Counted from the first letter of the stretch, positions 32,036 through 42,614 are shown. The stretch: 64,000 nt of DNA from Macrotis lagotis (GCF_037893015.1 NC_133665.1:32895336-32959335); one strand, 5' to 3'. A program made the numbers and translations. Notes: a model not told the origin generated them from the letters alone.

Positions 32036-32544
32036 AGCTTCTTAATCAGGGGAAAGATATGGTAAGAAGGATACCTTAGAAATATTCATTTGGTAGCCAT
32101 GTGGAAAATGATTTGAAGGAGGAAGGACTAAAGGATGGAAAGCTGAATAAGTGACTAATAATAGAGGGGAGATATGAGTAAAAAGTGAACTACTGTGATG
32201 TCTTTATGAGTGGATAGAAGAAATGCCAGATAAGTTATAGAAGAAGACATGGCACCTGAGAGGGAAATTTATAGATTTACAGATTTATAAACCTAGGTGA
32301 CTAAATAATAGTAAACTCAATAGAAATAAAGAAGTCAAGAAGAGAGTTTGAGAAGAATAAGAATGTTTTGAAAAACAATGAATTTGATATGCCCATGGAA
32401 CATCTGGTTGAAAATGATCCAATAAGAAGCTGACTATGTAGAACCATAGTTCATTAGAAAGATTAGCTCTACATATGCAGAGCTTATTGTCATCTATATA
32501 GAATACAAAGAAAAGAAAGCTCAGGAGAGAAGACTTGACTTATA

Positions 32545-33207
32545 CCCATACATAAGGATGGTAATGCATCAAAGAAGACTGAGAAGGATCAGATTGACTA
32601 GAAAAAAGAAAACCATAGGAGAGTGGTGTTACCAAAATCATAGTGTGGAGGTAATAGGAGGTAATAATCAACAGAGTCAAATTTTACAGAGGTTAAGAAA
32701 AACAAGGAATGACATGAAACCATTAGTATTGTCAAGTGATAGGTCATTAGTAACATTTCCATCTGCCTAATGATATCAGATGATTGAGAAATTAGGAAGT
32801 AAGAAAAGTTGAGGCAATGAATATAGGAAGATCTCTTTACCTCCTCAGAATTTTATAATAAAGGAAAAATAAAAGATATACAATAGTAGCTTGAGGAGAT
32901 GGCAAGATGAAGCAAAAATTTTGTTTTTAGTATCAGGGGGATCTGGGTGAGTTTTAAGCTAAGGAAAGAGGTAATTGATACTTAAATATAAAAAATGTGA
33001 GAGAAAAAGAGAGAGAGGTATCAAAACAATACTAATGGTTTCATGTCATTTCTTGTTTTTCTTGATCTTTGTAAAATTTGACTCTATTGATTATTACCTA
33101 CAACTATAATTTTAATAACACCACTCTCCCATGGTTTTCTTTCTTTCAGTTAAGCTGATCCTTCTCAGTCTCCTTTGATGCATCACCATCCTCATATGTA
33201 GGTATAT
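32545..33207. repeat. Inverted duplication inside the L2 (arms about 185 bp)
   Basis: Arm 1 is about 32545-32732 and arm 2 about 33026-33207, in opposite orientation, with a spacer of about 293 bp. Shared exact blocks include ACTGAGAAGGATCAG, GAGAGTGGTGTTA, AGAGTCAAATTTTACA and ATGACATGAAACCATTAGTA. By eye the arms agree at roughly 88% plus one small gap. Arm 1 is in L2 order and arm 2 is the extra copy. Confidence 0.95.
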
Positions 33208-33475
33208 GCCAATTTAGTTGAGGATGAGATCAGTGACACAAGTAGAAGGACTGGTGTTTACAAAGAAAAGATCAACATCTTCCTCTGATCAAATTAAGAC
33301 AAAGTAGGAGAAAATAGTGAGTGATTACAAAGTGAGTTGGAATGTAGTCATGGAGAAAAGTGGGAGCTCTTAAAGGATAGTCTTGATTTTTTTCAATCAA
33401 TCAGTCAGTCAATCAATATTGGGTAAGAGGAAAAAGGGAAGATCTAAGTAGTTTGAGGAGAGAAGTTTTAGAATA

Positions 33476-33500
33476 TGTGTGTGTGTGTGTGTGTGTGTGC
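33476..33500. repeat. (GT)n microsatellite
   Basis: GTGTGT run of about 25 bases. Confidence 0.95.
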
Positions 33501-34081
33501 TAATATGCTAATATATGGAATAGATTCTATTAGGGAAGAGAAAATGAATTCCAGTATAGCTATGAGGACCTAGTTGAGATTACAAAGTGTGGATCTAAAT
33601 TTAGCTAATTTGGAATTTCCTCCGTTCATAGTTATTCTGCCTCATGTATATATCACAACAGAAAAGATCAGTAGAAATAAAATTTGGAAGAGAATGAGTA
33701 GCAATAGAAGGGCAAATGACTTAAAGAGGAATATAGTGTAAAGTCAAACCATTCTATAGAAATACCAGTTATCATTTATTATTATTATTAGGGGCAAAAC
33801 TATTGGAAGAAAAAGGGTAAAAAAAAATGTAATATAGATACAGAACAAAAGCAGAAGAGAGAGAAATATACTCTTACAAGCAGAAGATGAAATAAGTCAT
33901 TCGTCTTTCCTAAAGGTAGATGAGCCACTCCACACAGACAGAACAGAAATAATGAAGTATGAATAGCAACCTGGAGGATAGCCTTGAATGGGATAGATTG
34001 AAAGCCTTTTTTGGAAGATGAGAAAAGCAGGCAAATGGCTTCAAAGTCTCAGAGAGAAGAGCTAGGGAGGCAATAATACCT

Positions 34082-34155
34082 GTACCCTCTTATGGATTCC
34101 CTCCTCACCTCCCTGTCTCAGAATTCCTAGCTTCCTTCAAATTTCAGCAAGTCCA
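34082..34155 (+). repeat. L2 fragment, plus strand, of a composite
   Basis: GATTCCCTCCTCACCTCCCTG and AGAATTCCTAGCTTCCTTC, L2 sense, ending at TTTCAGCAAG. Confidence 0.6.
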
Positions 34156-34375
34156 TCAGTCTGGCTGGAAGAGAGAATGAAGAGAGTAATGTACAATAAA
34201 ACATGAAGAAGTATTGATGGAATCAGCTAGTGAAGCTTTTTAAAAATCTCAAAGAGGAATTTGTCTGTGTCATCCTAGGAGCAAGGGGTAATAACCAGGA
34301 AATCTTGAGCAAGGGAGAGATGCTTTAGGAATATCAATTTGGTTTGGATGTCAAATAACACACCAAAGTGTGACA
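34156..34375 (-). repeat. L2 fragment, minus strand, of a composite
   Basis: GTCTGGCTGGAAGAGAGAATG, GAGAGTAATGTACAATAAAAC and ATCTTGAGCAAGGGAGAGATG follow the L2 complement after the CAGCAAG joint. Confidence 0.6.
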
Positions 34376-34422
34376 TTACAAATTTGCATAAAGTAAAAGT
34401 AGAAGGTAAATATATGTGTTTT

Positions 34423-34490
34423 ATATATATATATATATACATATATATATTATAGTTATATACATGTATATAGATATAGATATATATTCC
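34423..34490. repeat. TA-rich simple repeat
   Basis: TATATA with ATACATATA and ATAGATA variants. Confidence 0.9.
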
Positions 34491-34524
34491 TACATATTGT
34501 TGCTGTTTTTAAAATTGAATTAAG

Positions 34525-34671
34525 TGGGGGTAGCTAGGTGGTGCAGTGAATAGAGTACCAACCCTGGAGTCAGGAGGACCTGAATTCAAATTTGGCCTTA
34601 GACACTTACTAATTACCTAGCTGTGTGACCTTGGGCAAGTCACTTAACCCCATTGCCTTGCAAAAACCTAA
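34525..34671 (+). repeat. Young marsupial SINE, plus strand
   Basis: GTAGCTAGGTGGTGCAGTG head, GAATTCAAATTTGGCC B box, CTAATTACCTAGCTGTGTG and CCATTGCCTTGCAAAAACC with an A tail. Flanks AATTGAATTAAGT and ATCAATTGAGT suggest an imperfect target duplication. Confidence 0.93.
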
Positions 34672-34739
34672 AAAAAAATCAATTGAGTAGAACAAAAAGA
34701 GGAAGTATAATCTAATGAAAGAAACTCTTATCCTGGAGT

Positions 34740-34800
34740 TAGGCAAGATTAGTCAGTTGGTCAGTTAAGATTTATTAATCACTTTTATGTGCCAGGAATT
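34740..34800 (-). repeat. L2/L3 3' end fragment, minus strand
   Basis: TTATTAATCACTTTTATGTGCC. Confidence 0.55.
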
Positions 34801-34807
34801 TTTGCTG

Positions 34808-34954
34808 TCACTTGGTTCAAATCTCAGCTCTGTTATTTGTACCCTAAAATTCATGGGTATATAAATAAGCTCCTTCTCTGAACCTTTTTTCTTACCTGCA
34901 AAATAGAGTTAATAACACTATCTACTTTGTAGGTAGGTGAGAGGTTCAAATGAG

Positions 34955-34955
<1 letters not shown>
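34808..34955 (+). repeat. MIR/CORE-SINE, plus strand
   Basis: GGTTCAAATCTCAGCTCTG, CTTACCTGCAAAATAGAGTT and GAGAGGTTCAAATGAGAT. Confidence 0.7.
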
Positions 34956-34956
<1 letters not shown>

Positions 34957-35014
<58 letters not shown>

Positions 35015-35031
35015 GAGAGAGAGAGAAAGAG

Positions 35032-35076
<45 letters not shown>
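34957..35076. repeat. (TA)n(GA)n compound microsatellite
   Basis: About 55 bases of TA followed by about 65 of GA with a few AAAGA units. Confidence 0.97.
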
Positions 35077-35134
35077 ACTGTGCAGAACTTTTAAATAGAA
35101 CCCTACCTTAACAGGTGAAAATTGCCTAAATTGT

Positions 35135-35374
35135 TAATGTTTAATCATTCAATCGGGTCCTTGTAGACCATGGCATACCAATACTGTTCATGAGTTTTCT
35201 CAGAAAACCTACTGGAGTGATTTACCATTCCTTTCTCCAGTAGATTAAGGTAGGCAGATATTAAGTGACTTGCCCAGGGTCAGACAGCTAGTAAGTGTCT
35301 GAGGTCAGATTTGAACTCAGGTTTTCCTGATTCCAGACTCAGTACTCTATCAATCGAGTCCCCTAGCTGCCTCC
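35135..35374 (-). repeat. Marsupial SINE, minus strand
   Basis: CTACTGGAGTGATTTACCATTC, AAGTGACTTGCCCAGGGTCAG, CAGCTAGTAAGTGTCTGAGG, GATTTGAACTCAGG and a CCCCTAGCTGCCTCC head. Confidence 0.88.
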
Positions 35375-35669
35375 ATTGCCTAAATGTGGTTATTATTATT
35401 TGTAATGCCTTACTCTTCTCAGTTACCCAAATCTGCAATTTGTATAACCACCAAGTCAACTTAATCTAAATGGTTTCATCTGTTCAACTAGTGACAGACA
35501 CAGGTCTGTATATCTTCCATGCACTTAATTCACTTATTGAGTTCTACCCTACAATAGAAACCCTTTAAGTGAAACTAAATTTCATGCCCACCTTCAAACA
35601 ATTTAACCTGGGGCTGTCCCCTGCCTTCAACTTCCACAGACATTAAGCTCCTGCTCCAGGCAAAACAAT
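35375..35669. other. Unassigned sequence
   Basis: Nothing recognised. Confidence 0.3.
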
Positions 35670-35800
35670 GTATTATACACTGGAGAAGATGTGAAGATTA
35701 AATAAGACATGGTTGCTGCCCTATTGGAGCTCTCAATTCAGTGACATACGTACAAATAACTCTCAGCCAAAATGATACGTGATAAGTGCCTAAGAGAACA
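35670..35800 (-). repeat. L2/L3-type fragment, minus strand
   Basis: AATAAGACATGGTTGCTGCCC, TATTGGAGCTCTCAATTCAG and GATAAGTGCCTAAGAGAAC. Confidence 0.55.
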
Positions 35801-35989
35801 CAAACAAATTGCTTCATTTCAGACATACCAAGCCAAGCAAGGCTATATCAAATCAGCCAGTCTAGGGGCAAGGTGACCCTGCTATAGACTCTAAATATTT
35901 CCTACAAATCTCTAAAACTGAAGGCCTATTTGAGGCACCTACCAAAGTGTAAGAGAACTAATTCTACCCTCACAAACATGACCCTTTAT

Positions 35990-36790
35990 TAATCCCTCCC
36001 CCCTCTAACTTCTCACCTGGATTACTATAATTGTCAGTTAATGGTCACCTGCCTCCAATCTCTCCTTTGCTCAATGTATTCTTCACATTTTTTCCAAAAT
36101 AACTTTTCTAAGGCATGTATGATTTTATGATCATATAATTCCTCTACTCAAAAACATCCAGAAGCTCCCACTTGCCTCTTCAAGTTTGATATATAGGCAC
36201 CTTAGCTTGGCCCTCATTTTTGTTCATTCATATCTGACACTTAACCCCTCCATTTTGGGGATTTTCTTGGTAAAGATATTAGAGTGATTTGTCTTTCGTC
36301 TCCAGCTCACTTAACAGATGAAGAAACCAAGGCAGACAGAGAACTGATTTGTCCTAAATCACACAGCTAGTAAATATCTGAGGCTCAATTTGAACTCAGG
36401 AAGATGAGTCCTCCTGTGTCCAGGTCCAATACTTTATATTCAGATGGATCTTGCAAGGTCTTCAGTCAGTCCAACATTATTCCTCATTCTTCTTCACACA
36501 TTCTTTTCCAACCCATCTAATCTCTACCTTTTCCTGTAACTTTGTGAAAATGCTTCCTGCCTCAGGGAAGGTATATCATATCCCATACCTGAAAAGTATT
36601 CTCCCCTTATCTTAGTTTTCCAGAACTTTTATCTTCCTTTGAGATTCAGTTATCTTGCCCAAAAAGATTTCCTGGATCTTCCCATGTGTTGGTGCTTTCC
36701 TTCTTCCCAAAAAATGTTTCCATTTACTCATATGTACTTTGTGCTTATCCATCTGTCTATATGTCTTTTTTCATCACACAAATATAATCC
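35990..36790 (+). mobile_element. L2 LINE, plus strand, split by a SINE
   Basis: CACCTGGATTACTATAATTG (L2 LDYCNSL codons), AATAACTTTTCTAAGGCATG, CTACTCAAAAACATCCAGAA and CTTGCCTCTTCAAGTTTGA left of the SINE, and AACCCATCTAATCTCTACC, GAAAATGCTTCCTGCCTCAG and AAAGATTTCCTGGATCTTCC right of it, run in L2 sense order. It is broken by many stops. Confidence 0.75.
36205..36440 (-). repeat. Marsupial SINE inside the L2, minus strand
   Basis: CCATTTTGGGGATTTTCTTG, TAAAGATATTAGAGTGATTTG, AAATCACACAGCTAGTAAAT and CAATTTGAACTCAGGAAGATG. Confidence 0.8.
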
Positions 36791-36834
36791 TAACTAAACT
36801 AAACTATTTATTTTTTGAAAGACAATAATGGACT

Positions 36835-37090
36835 CATAGGGAAGCTAACTTTGGTCTACATTCCACTTCAGACTCTTACGATCTTTGTGATTTTAGACAA
36901 GTGACTCTCAGCTTCAGTTTCCTCAACTATAAAAGGAGGAAAATAAAGAACACCCACCTCACAGGGTTGTTGTAAGAATTAAATAATTTTAAAACTTTAG
37001 AGAACTATATAAATGTATTAACTAATACTGTTATTTTTATTACCCTAGATCTCAGAATAGTACAAAGTAGGTACTTAAAAATACATTTGT
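36835..37090 (+). repeat. CORE-SINE (Mar1 type), plus strand
   Basis: TGTGATTTTAGACAAGTGAC, CAGCTTCAGTTTCCTCAAC, CACCTCACAGGGTTGTTGTA and GTACAAAGTAGGTACTTAAAA. Confidence 0.8.
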
Positions 37091-37129
37091 AGAATTGAAT
37101 GAAATGATATCTTAATATTTTTCATTGAT

Positions 37130-38060
37130 TTGAACTGAACATGAATAAAGTAGCCCACATATTATGTTTCTTCTCTTTCTTAGGGCAGCCCAGATGGCTT
37201 AATTTAATCCCAGGTCAATTGTGGTCTATCATGATAATCTTTTCACCATAGGTTTACTTAGTAAAGGCAATTTTAAAAGCAACTCTATAAAAGAGAGAAG
37301 TTTTACTTTTAATCTACTGAAAATGATCAAGTTCTCCACCAATACCATTTGCAATTTTCAAAGAAGTTTCTTTTCAAGATCTTTGACAATCTTTGTTTTT
37401 AATGAACTCGTCAGAAAAATCCACTCTACATACAAGACTTTAGAGGTTTCCCTTGCCTTCTTTGTTATCATTTTAAAAAACAGTGAGCCAGCTTCCCTTG
37501 GCCACAAGGGCCCTTGGTTGAGCAGATGGCCATTCTTAGTTTATGATGAGTTTTGGAGTTTATCCAGTCTATTGCTAAAGGGTGCTGACCACCCAGATAA
37601 AAACTAAGAAAAAAAATGATTTAAATATTTCTAATTATCAGCAAAATAGGCTGCATTTCTTTAGTTTTAATCTCATTGTTTTCATCCTCTGGCCACAGCC
37701 TTCCAGAGTCACAGGGGAAAAATCCTGTAAAAAATAATGGTTCACACATAATTTTAAATTTGTTAGACAAAGCACTTCCTCCAAAACAATATTGTTGTGT
37801 GATCTCCCCCCATTTTAAGGATGGGGGAGGGAGCATTCAAGTAACTGCTTCAGGTTTCCATGGCTAATATGAGTCAGCACCAAAATCTGAAACCAAATGT
37901 TCAGACTATACATTCCACTCTAACCTTTTCACTATTGTACTTCTGCTATATAGATTATTAAACCCATATTTTTTCTTAAATTATGTATTTTCCCAGTGTT
38001 GTTGGGTAGTGATAGATGGAAAGGTGCATTTACGTTTAGTCTATTTTTACTACTTATGTG
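37130..38060. other. Repeat-free stretch, candidate conserved non-coding DNA
   Basis: I recognise no repeat. 37200-37620 has varied composition and holds a 128-codon plus-strand frame that lacks any domain I know. It also has a palindrome CCAAGGGCCCTTGTGG (complement) around 37500. Unique, motif-rich sequence in a repeat-dense window is suggestive only. Confidence 0.4.
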
Positions 38061-38067
38061 GAAGATT

Positions 38068-38302
38068 ATAAGCATTTACATACTACAAGCTGCAAACTAA
38101 GCTTTTACAGATATTATCTTATTTGATCTTCACAACAGCCCTGGGAGGCAGGTGTTATTATCCCCATTTTATACTCAGTAAAACTGAGAGAGACAAAGAT
38201 TAAGTAATTTGCCTAGGGTCACACATCTATGAAATGTCCACTGCATTTGAATTCAGCTCTTCCTAAATATAAGTTCAAGCTTAGGCACCACCTAGCTGAC
38301 TT
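38068..38302 (-). repeat. MIR/CORE-SINE, minus strand
   Basis: TTATTTGATCTTCACAACAGC, CTGGGAGGCAGGTGTTATTA, TTTGCCTAGGGTCACACATC and GGCACCACCTAGCTGAC. Confidence 0.88.
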
Positions 38303-38309
38303 TATAATG

Positions 38310-39453
38310 CAGTAATAAAAGGAAATATTTTCTCCCAGAGATGCATGAAGGCATTGCTGCTGATGTTCAACTTTTGATTCTGTTTAACATCTGTAATATA
38401 CTTTTGATTTGGTATAATACCAAGGGTATCCTACAATAAATAAAAAATAATAAAATTTTAAGGAGAAATATATAGTCCTGCCATCTGCACTTTCCAAGAG
38501 TGATATTTAAGGATCACAAGTGTTGTCAAAAGGATTTTATCCTATTATTATTATATAAAGAACAAGTTCCCCCTCCCACCCTCATGGCTGTTCTTTGAGT
38601 GGCCCTGACTACACTATTTTTATTTTTAGTCAGGATCAAAAGCACAGATTTCCTCAGAGATAGCAGACTTTTGTTATTCTGCCAATTCTACAAGTCCCTG
38701 ATTCCCTAATTTCATTCAAAAGTACAATATTGTTTAATCTGCTGTTGGAGAAGGACTCCATATTCACTGTAGGCCTATTTAGCATCAACTGGGAAAAGGC
38801 ATGATTATTTTTAAGTACCTTTGCAAACAAAATACAATATATGCATGAAACTCATTGTCTTCCTCCATTTTAATTACTTCTGTAATAATGGCCTGAATTC
38901 TGAAAATGGGTTTCATGATACTTAGTGTCTTTTGCAGAAGTTAAGAAGCAATATATGCCAATGGAATCTGGAAGACCAGTGAGCTGAAGAATTATTTTTA
39001 GGAAACTCAAGGATAATCAAGTCTCTGATTCTAAGGCTATTTTTTGACATATATATTTCTTCCCCCTTTTTGTATATAGTAATGCAAAAAAAGGATAATT
39101 CTAAAATGCTTAAAGCTACTTTTGCTATGGAATAAACATTGAGATGTTAAAGGTCAGAGCTTTAACTAGGACAGAATACTGGGCTTAACCCCAGAGTGCC
39201 AAAACTGAGTGGGTGCTAGCATGACTTAGACTTCTTCAGCAGCATGGAAACAACTCAGTTTAGCACCTAGTTAGCAAAAGATAATTATTTAAAATAGGAA
39301 ACTACCAGATGGCTCAGGCTTCCTCCCACCAGCTGCCACACACCAGGTGATCTCCCTCCTACCCTGCATTAGAGCAGCCTCACTGGGTTCAGGTGCTTCT
39401 GATCATAGCTATCCCTCTTCCTCTGCCATAATGCCATAACAACCTGCCCAATA
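38310..39453. other. Repeat-free stretch
   Basis: No repeat, exon or RNA gene recognised for about 1.1 kb. 38330-39060 is unique-looking and a possible conserved non-coding block. Confidence 0.35.
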
Positions 39454-39465
39454 CACACACACACA

Positions 39466-39507
<42 letters not shown>
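39454..39507. repeat. (CA)n microsatellite
   Basis: CACACA run with one CCA slip. Confidence 0.97.
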
Positions 39508-39512
<5 letters not shown>

Positions 39513-39849
39513 TACACCAGTCACAACCAAATTAGTCTTCAAAAGTTGACTTGAGTGTGCTTTTCTGCTATTTGATGGGATACATTTCATCAAGCTTTCC
39601 TTGGACACATTTTGGGAAGCTTGCCTGAACCATTAAAAAGCTAGTTTCAAATCTGTCAAATGCTATGCCAAAGGGAACCCACAGGTCTGGAAAGTCTTAC
39701 CAAAATGGAAAATCTCTGGTGATAGATTCTGTGCCAACCTAAGTGTTCAGATGCTTATTACCAGAGGTGTAGCCTCCAGCTAAATTTTTCTGGCCATAGA
39801 AACTCTTGAATTCCACATGCTAAGATGGGAAAGGGTGGAGATTTGCACT
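39508..39849. other. Unassigned sequence
   Basis: Nothing recognised. Confidence 0.3.
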
Positions 39850-40125
39850 AGTAGAATGATGATGTTTGTTCTTCGCTCCTGAAGATGACCATGACATCAG
39901 GGAGATGACATCATGACAAGCAGTAAATTGGACTTGAGTGAACAGTGCTGTTCAAAGTCACCAGATTTACTTTCTCCCCCAAAGCCAGTGGCCAGACATG
40001 AATCAGGACAACTAGAGATGTCCCTGGATGCTTCACAATCAGTAGAATGATAATCAAACTGATGAAAGTGCAGATAATGACAGTGAACTGTCTGGATAGC
40101 CAAGAGACCCACTAGCAAAGATCAA
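39850..40125 (-). repeat. Marsupial interspersed repeat, family uncertain
   Basis: TGTTTGTTCTTCGCTCCTGA, AGATGACCATGACATCAGGG, AAATTGGACTTGAGTGAACAG, AAAGTCACCAGATTTACTTTC and AATCAGGACAACTAGAGATG are a motif series that I recall from abundant marsupial repeats, where it forms the body of a long SINE. I am unsure of the strand and name. Confidence 0.45.
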
Positions 40126-40156
40126 CTGTCACCAGAAAATTATAGTAATTGAAGAA

Positions 40157-40365
40157 ACAGCATGGAACAGTGTATAAGGCACTGGACTGGAGTCAGAAAT
40201 TCCTACGTTCAGATCTTGCCTTATTTCTTTACTAGTAGTGTAACAACATACATGGATCTTAACTTTGATGTGCCTCAGTTTCTTTATATGTTATATGGGG
40301 AAGGGGATGTTCTTAATGACCTCCAAGATCCCTTCCAACTATAAATATATAATCCTATGTTTCTG
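40157..40365 (+). repeat. CORE-SINE, plus strand
   Basis: ATGGAACAGTGTATAAGGCAC, GTGCCTCAGTTTCTTTATAT and ATGACCTCCAAGATCCCTTC with AACTATAAATATATAATCC. Confidence 0.8.
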
Positions 40366-40985
40366 TATTATGAAATCTAATACAAATTATCCAAGTTGAT
40401 ATCTTTACTATCCTCACATCCAACATGGCCCCCAAGGAAATAACCCCTCTGCCACCATTCTGCTACTACCAATAGCAATTAGCAATCATGTGCCAGTAGT
40501 GGGGCAAGTAGTCTAGATTAGGATACAAGTAAATTATGGGTCAAACTATTGCCACTACCCCATTCACCATCAAAATCATGGATGAGACGGTTCAACAGCC
40601 TTCAACCAAAAGTCTAGGGAAGAGCTACCACCAAGACTAATGACCTCCTAAGGGCTCATAAATCTAAGAACATGGGGAAAAAAGTAGCACCACCAACCAC
40701 TGTTTCACCCATCCCTGTTGTCATCCATTAGGGAAGCAATTCTTCTGGAAGTGTAATATATCAACTACTACTTTGGGCATTACAGTCTCTGATTCTAATC
40801 TTCGTAGGCATAGCTACTGAAGAACTAGAAAACAAAGCAAATAAACAAACAAAAAGCCCACCATAGATCTTGGCCCTATCAAATGGTTCAAAGGGTATGA
40901 TTTTGTCAAGAGATATAACAATAAAGAAAATGCTGTTTGACTTGTGAGAGTATGCTAAGCACCACTGGGCCTTTCCATCTGATTT
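40366..40985. other. Unassigned sequence
   Basis: No element or exon recognised. A 95-codon minus-strand frame (40761-41048) has no known motif and overlaps an L2 end. Confidence 0.35.
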
Positions 40986-40989
40986 GCGA

Positions 40990-41098
40990 CTGAAACTTCC
41001 TCTAAGAAAGGTGAGATCTTTGAGAATAGGGACTGTCTTATTTTTCACTGTGTATATCCAAAGTTCAGCACAGTGCTTTGCACATCATAAACACTGAC
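40990..41098 (+). repeat. L2 3' end, plus strand
   Basis: GAGATCTTTGAGAATAGGGAC, TTCAGCACAGTGCTTTGCAC and ATCATAAACACTGACTA. Confidence 0.8.
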
Positions 41099-41099
41099 T

Positions 41100-41706
41100 A
41101 TATTTTAAAAATGTATTTATCCACTCCTCAAAGATTGCTTTAATATCTTTCAACAAATTGGTGCTTTGGGGTCCTAGTAATGTAGTTCCCCTACAGAAAT
41201 GAGCCATCATGATGAACAACAGCAGAATTTCATGGTCTTTCTCTAGTTCACAGTTAAAATTTGGAAAATATTAATGATATATAATATTTAGAATCCTGGA
41301 TTTAGTATCAAAAAACTCACCAAAGTTTGCATTCTCATCCCACTCTTTTTTAAAAAAATTTCTTATTTATTATAAATAATATTTATCAACAAACATTTCA
41401 CTCCACAGAGAAGAATGATAATGGGGCATTTGTATAAAACCATTTATGTAATCTAAAAAGTTTTATAAATAAAATTTACAAACTTCTTGCAACATGTATT
41501 TTCTAGTGAAAATTAACTTTATCATCATCTTTGGGTCATCTTCTAGATTTCTTTTTGTTGTCCTTGGTGTATTTTTAAAAATAATTTCTTTCTAATTCAT
41601 CCATTTTACCCATTATTTGTATGGTTTTGAGAAAGGTACATCGTCTTTCTTGACTTGTTTCCTCTTCTATAGGAGGAAACTATAGACTACAGAAGTTATC
41701 AAATGT
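41100..41706. other. Unassigned sequence
   Basis: AT-rich, nothing recognised. Confidence 0.3.
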
Positions 41707-41720
41707 CTTATCTCAGTCTT

Positions 41721-41878
41721 TTTTCTTTTTAGGGTTTTTTTTGCAAGGCAAACAGGGTTGAGTGGCTTGCCCAAGGCCACACAGCTAGGTAATTATTAAG
41801 TGTCTGAGACCGGATTTGAAACCAGGTACTCCTGACTCCAAGGCCAGTGATTTATCCACTATGCCACCTAGCCACCCT
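41721..41878 (-). repeat. Young marsupial SINE, minus strand, with target-site duplication
   Basis: TTGCAAGGCAAACAGGGTTG, GGCTTGCCCAAGGCCACACAG, TAGGTAATTATTAAGTGTCTG and TGCCACCTAGCCACCC. Flanks CTTATCTCAGTCTT (41707-41720) and CTTATCTCAATCTT (41882-41895) match at 13 of 14 bases. Confidence 0.94.
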
Positions 41879-41967
41879 TATCTTATCTCAATCTTAAAGA
41901 TAATAATTAAATAAATGTGCTCATAGCATCACATAGGGATGTACTATGAAGGATATGATAATTAGAA

Positions 41968-42104
41968 GACAGAAGATTAGAAGTAGAATGGACCTCAACA
42001 ACCATCTCATTCAACCCATTTATTCTATAGGTAATGAAACAATACAGAGAAATTATAAATTACGAATGTCATAATATTATAACAGAGCCAGGTCAAAACC
42101 TTGG
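41968..42104 (-). repeat. CORE-SINE, minus strand
   Basis: AGAATGGACCTCAACAACC, ATTCAACCCATTTATTCTAT and ATAACAGAGCCAGGTCAAAAC. Confidence 0.6.
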
Positions 42105-42119
42105 GATATCTGTGAACTA

Positions 42120-42302
42120 AAGAAAGATAGAATACCAAACTTGAAATCAGAAGAGCTTAGTTCAAATGTGGTCTCACTAGCTGTGTGACTCCCATGCAAA
42201 TCATTTAACAATGGTTGCATCAGTTCTTCATCTGTAAAATGAGTTAAAGAAGGAAATAACAAACTACTTTGTTATCTTTGCCAAGAAAACCCCCAAATGA
42301 CC
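42120..42302 (+). repeat. Marsupial SINE, plus strand
   Basis: TTGAAATCAGAAGAGCTTAG, CTAGCTGTGTGACTCCCATG, CTTTGCCAAGAAAACCCCC and AAATGACCCCATTTGA. Confidence 0.8.
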
Positions 42303-42319
42303 CCATTTGATCTGTTTTG

Positions 42320-42440
42320 CCTCAGTTTCCTCAGTTCCTGTGATTTGCTCAGAATTACACAGTAAATGCCTAATATTGCAGTTGAACTCAGATCATCCTA
42401 ATTCAAGGCCTGGTTTTATATCCACTGTGCCTCTTGGATG
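42320..42440 (-). repeat. CORE-SINE fragment, minus strand (copy 1 of a local duplication)
   Basis: TGATTTGCTCAGAATTACAC, AGTTGAACTCAGATCATCC and TTTTATATCCACTGTGCC. Confidence 0.65.
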
Positions 42441-42614
42441 TTTTTGAAAAAGGTATTATATAAATGGCATGGTTAAAAGAAACAAGCAACCAAACCAAAA
42501 AAAAAAGGACTGCAAATCAGGAGACTTAGGTTCTAATGGTGATTTAGAACCTTAGGTCAAATGAAATGTTAGAAGAATTGGTCTCCATATTAGCTTCCAA
42601 ATTAAACGAGCTAG

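Larger units (their letters stand above)
32036..34060 (-). mobile_element. L2 LINE, long ORF2 region, minus strand
   Basis: GAGCTTCTTAATCAGGGGAA, ATTCATTTGGTAGCCATGTG, CAATGAATTTGATATGCCC, AAAGAAGACTGAGAAGGATC, GAGTGGTGTTACC, AACAGAGTCAAATTTTAC and GGTCATTAGTAACATTTCC are collinear with the L2 complement through the reverse-transcriptase-coding part. After an inverted duplicate at 33026-33207 the L2-like sequence continues more weakly to about 34060. No frame is open. Confidence 0.7.

Noticed and set aside
37221-37607. 128-codon plus-strand frame
   Set aside because: The longest frame outside simple repeats, but the residues show no recognisable family. I kept the DNA as a candidate conserved block only.
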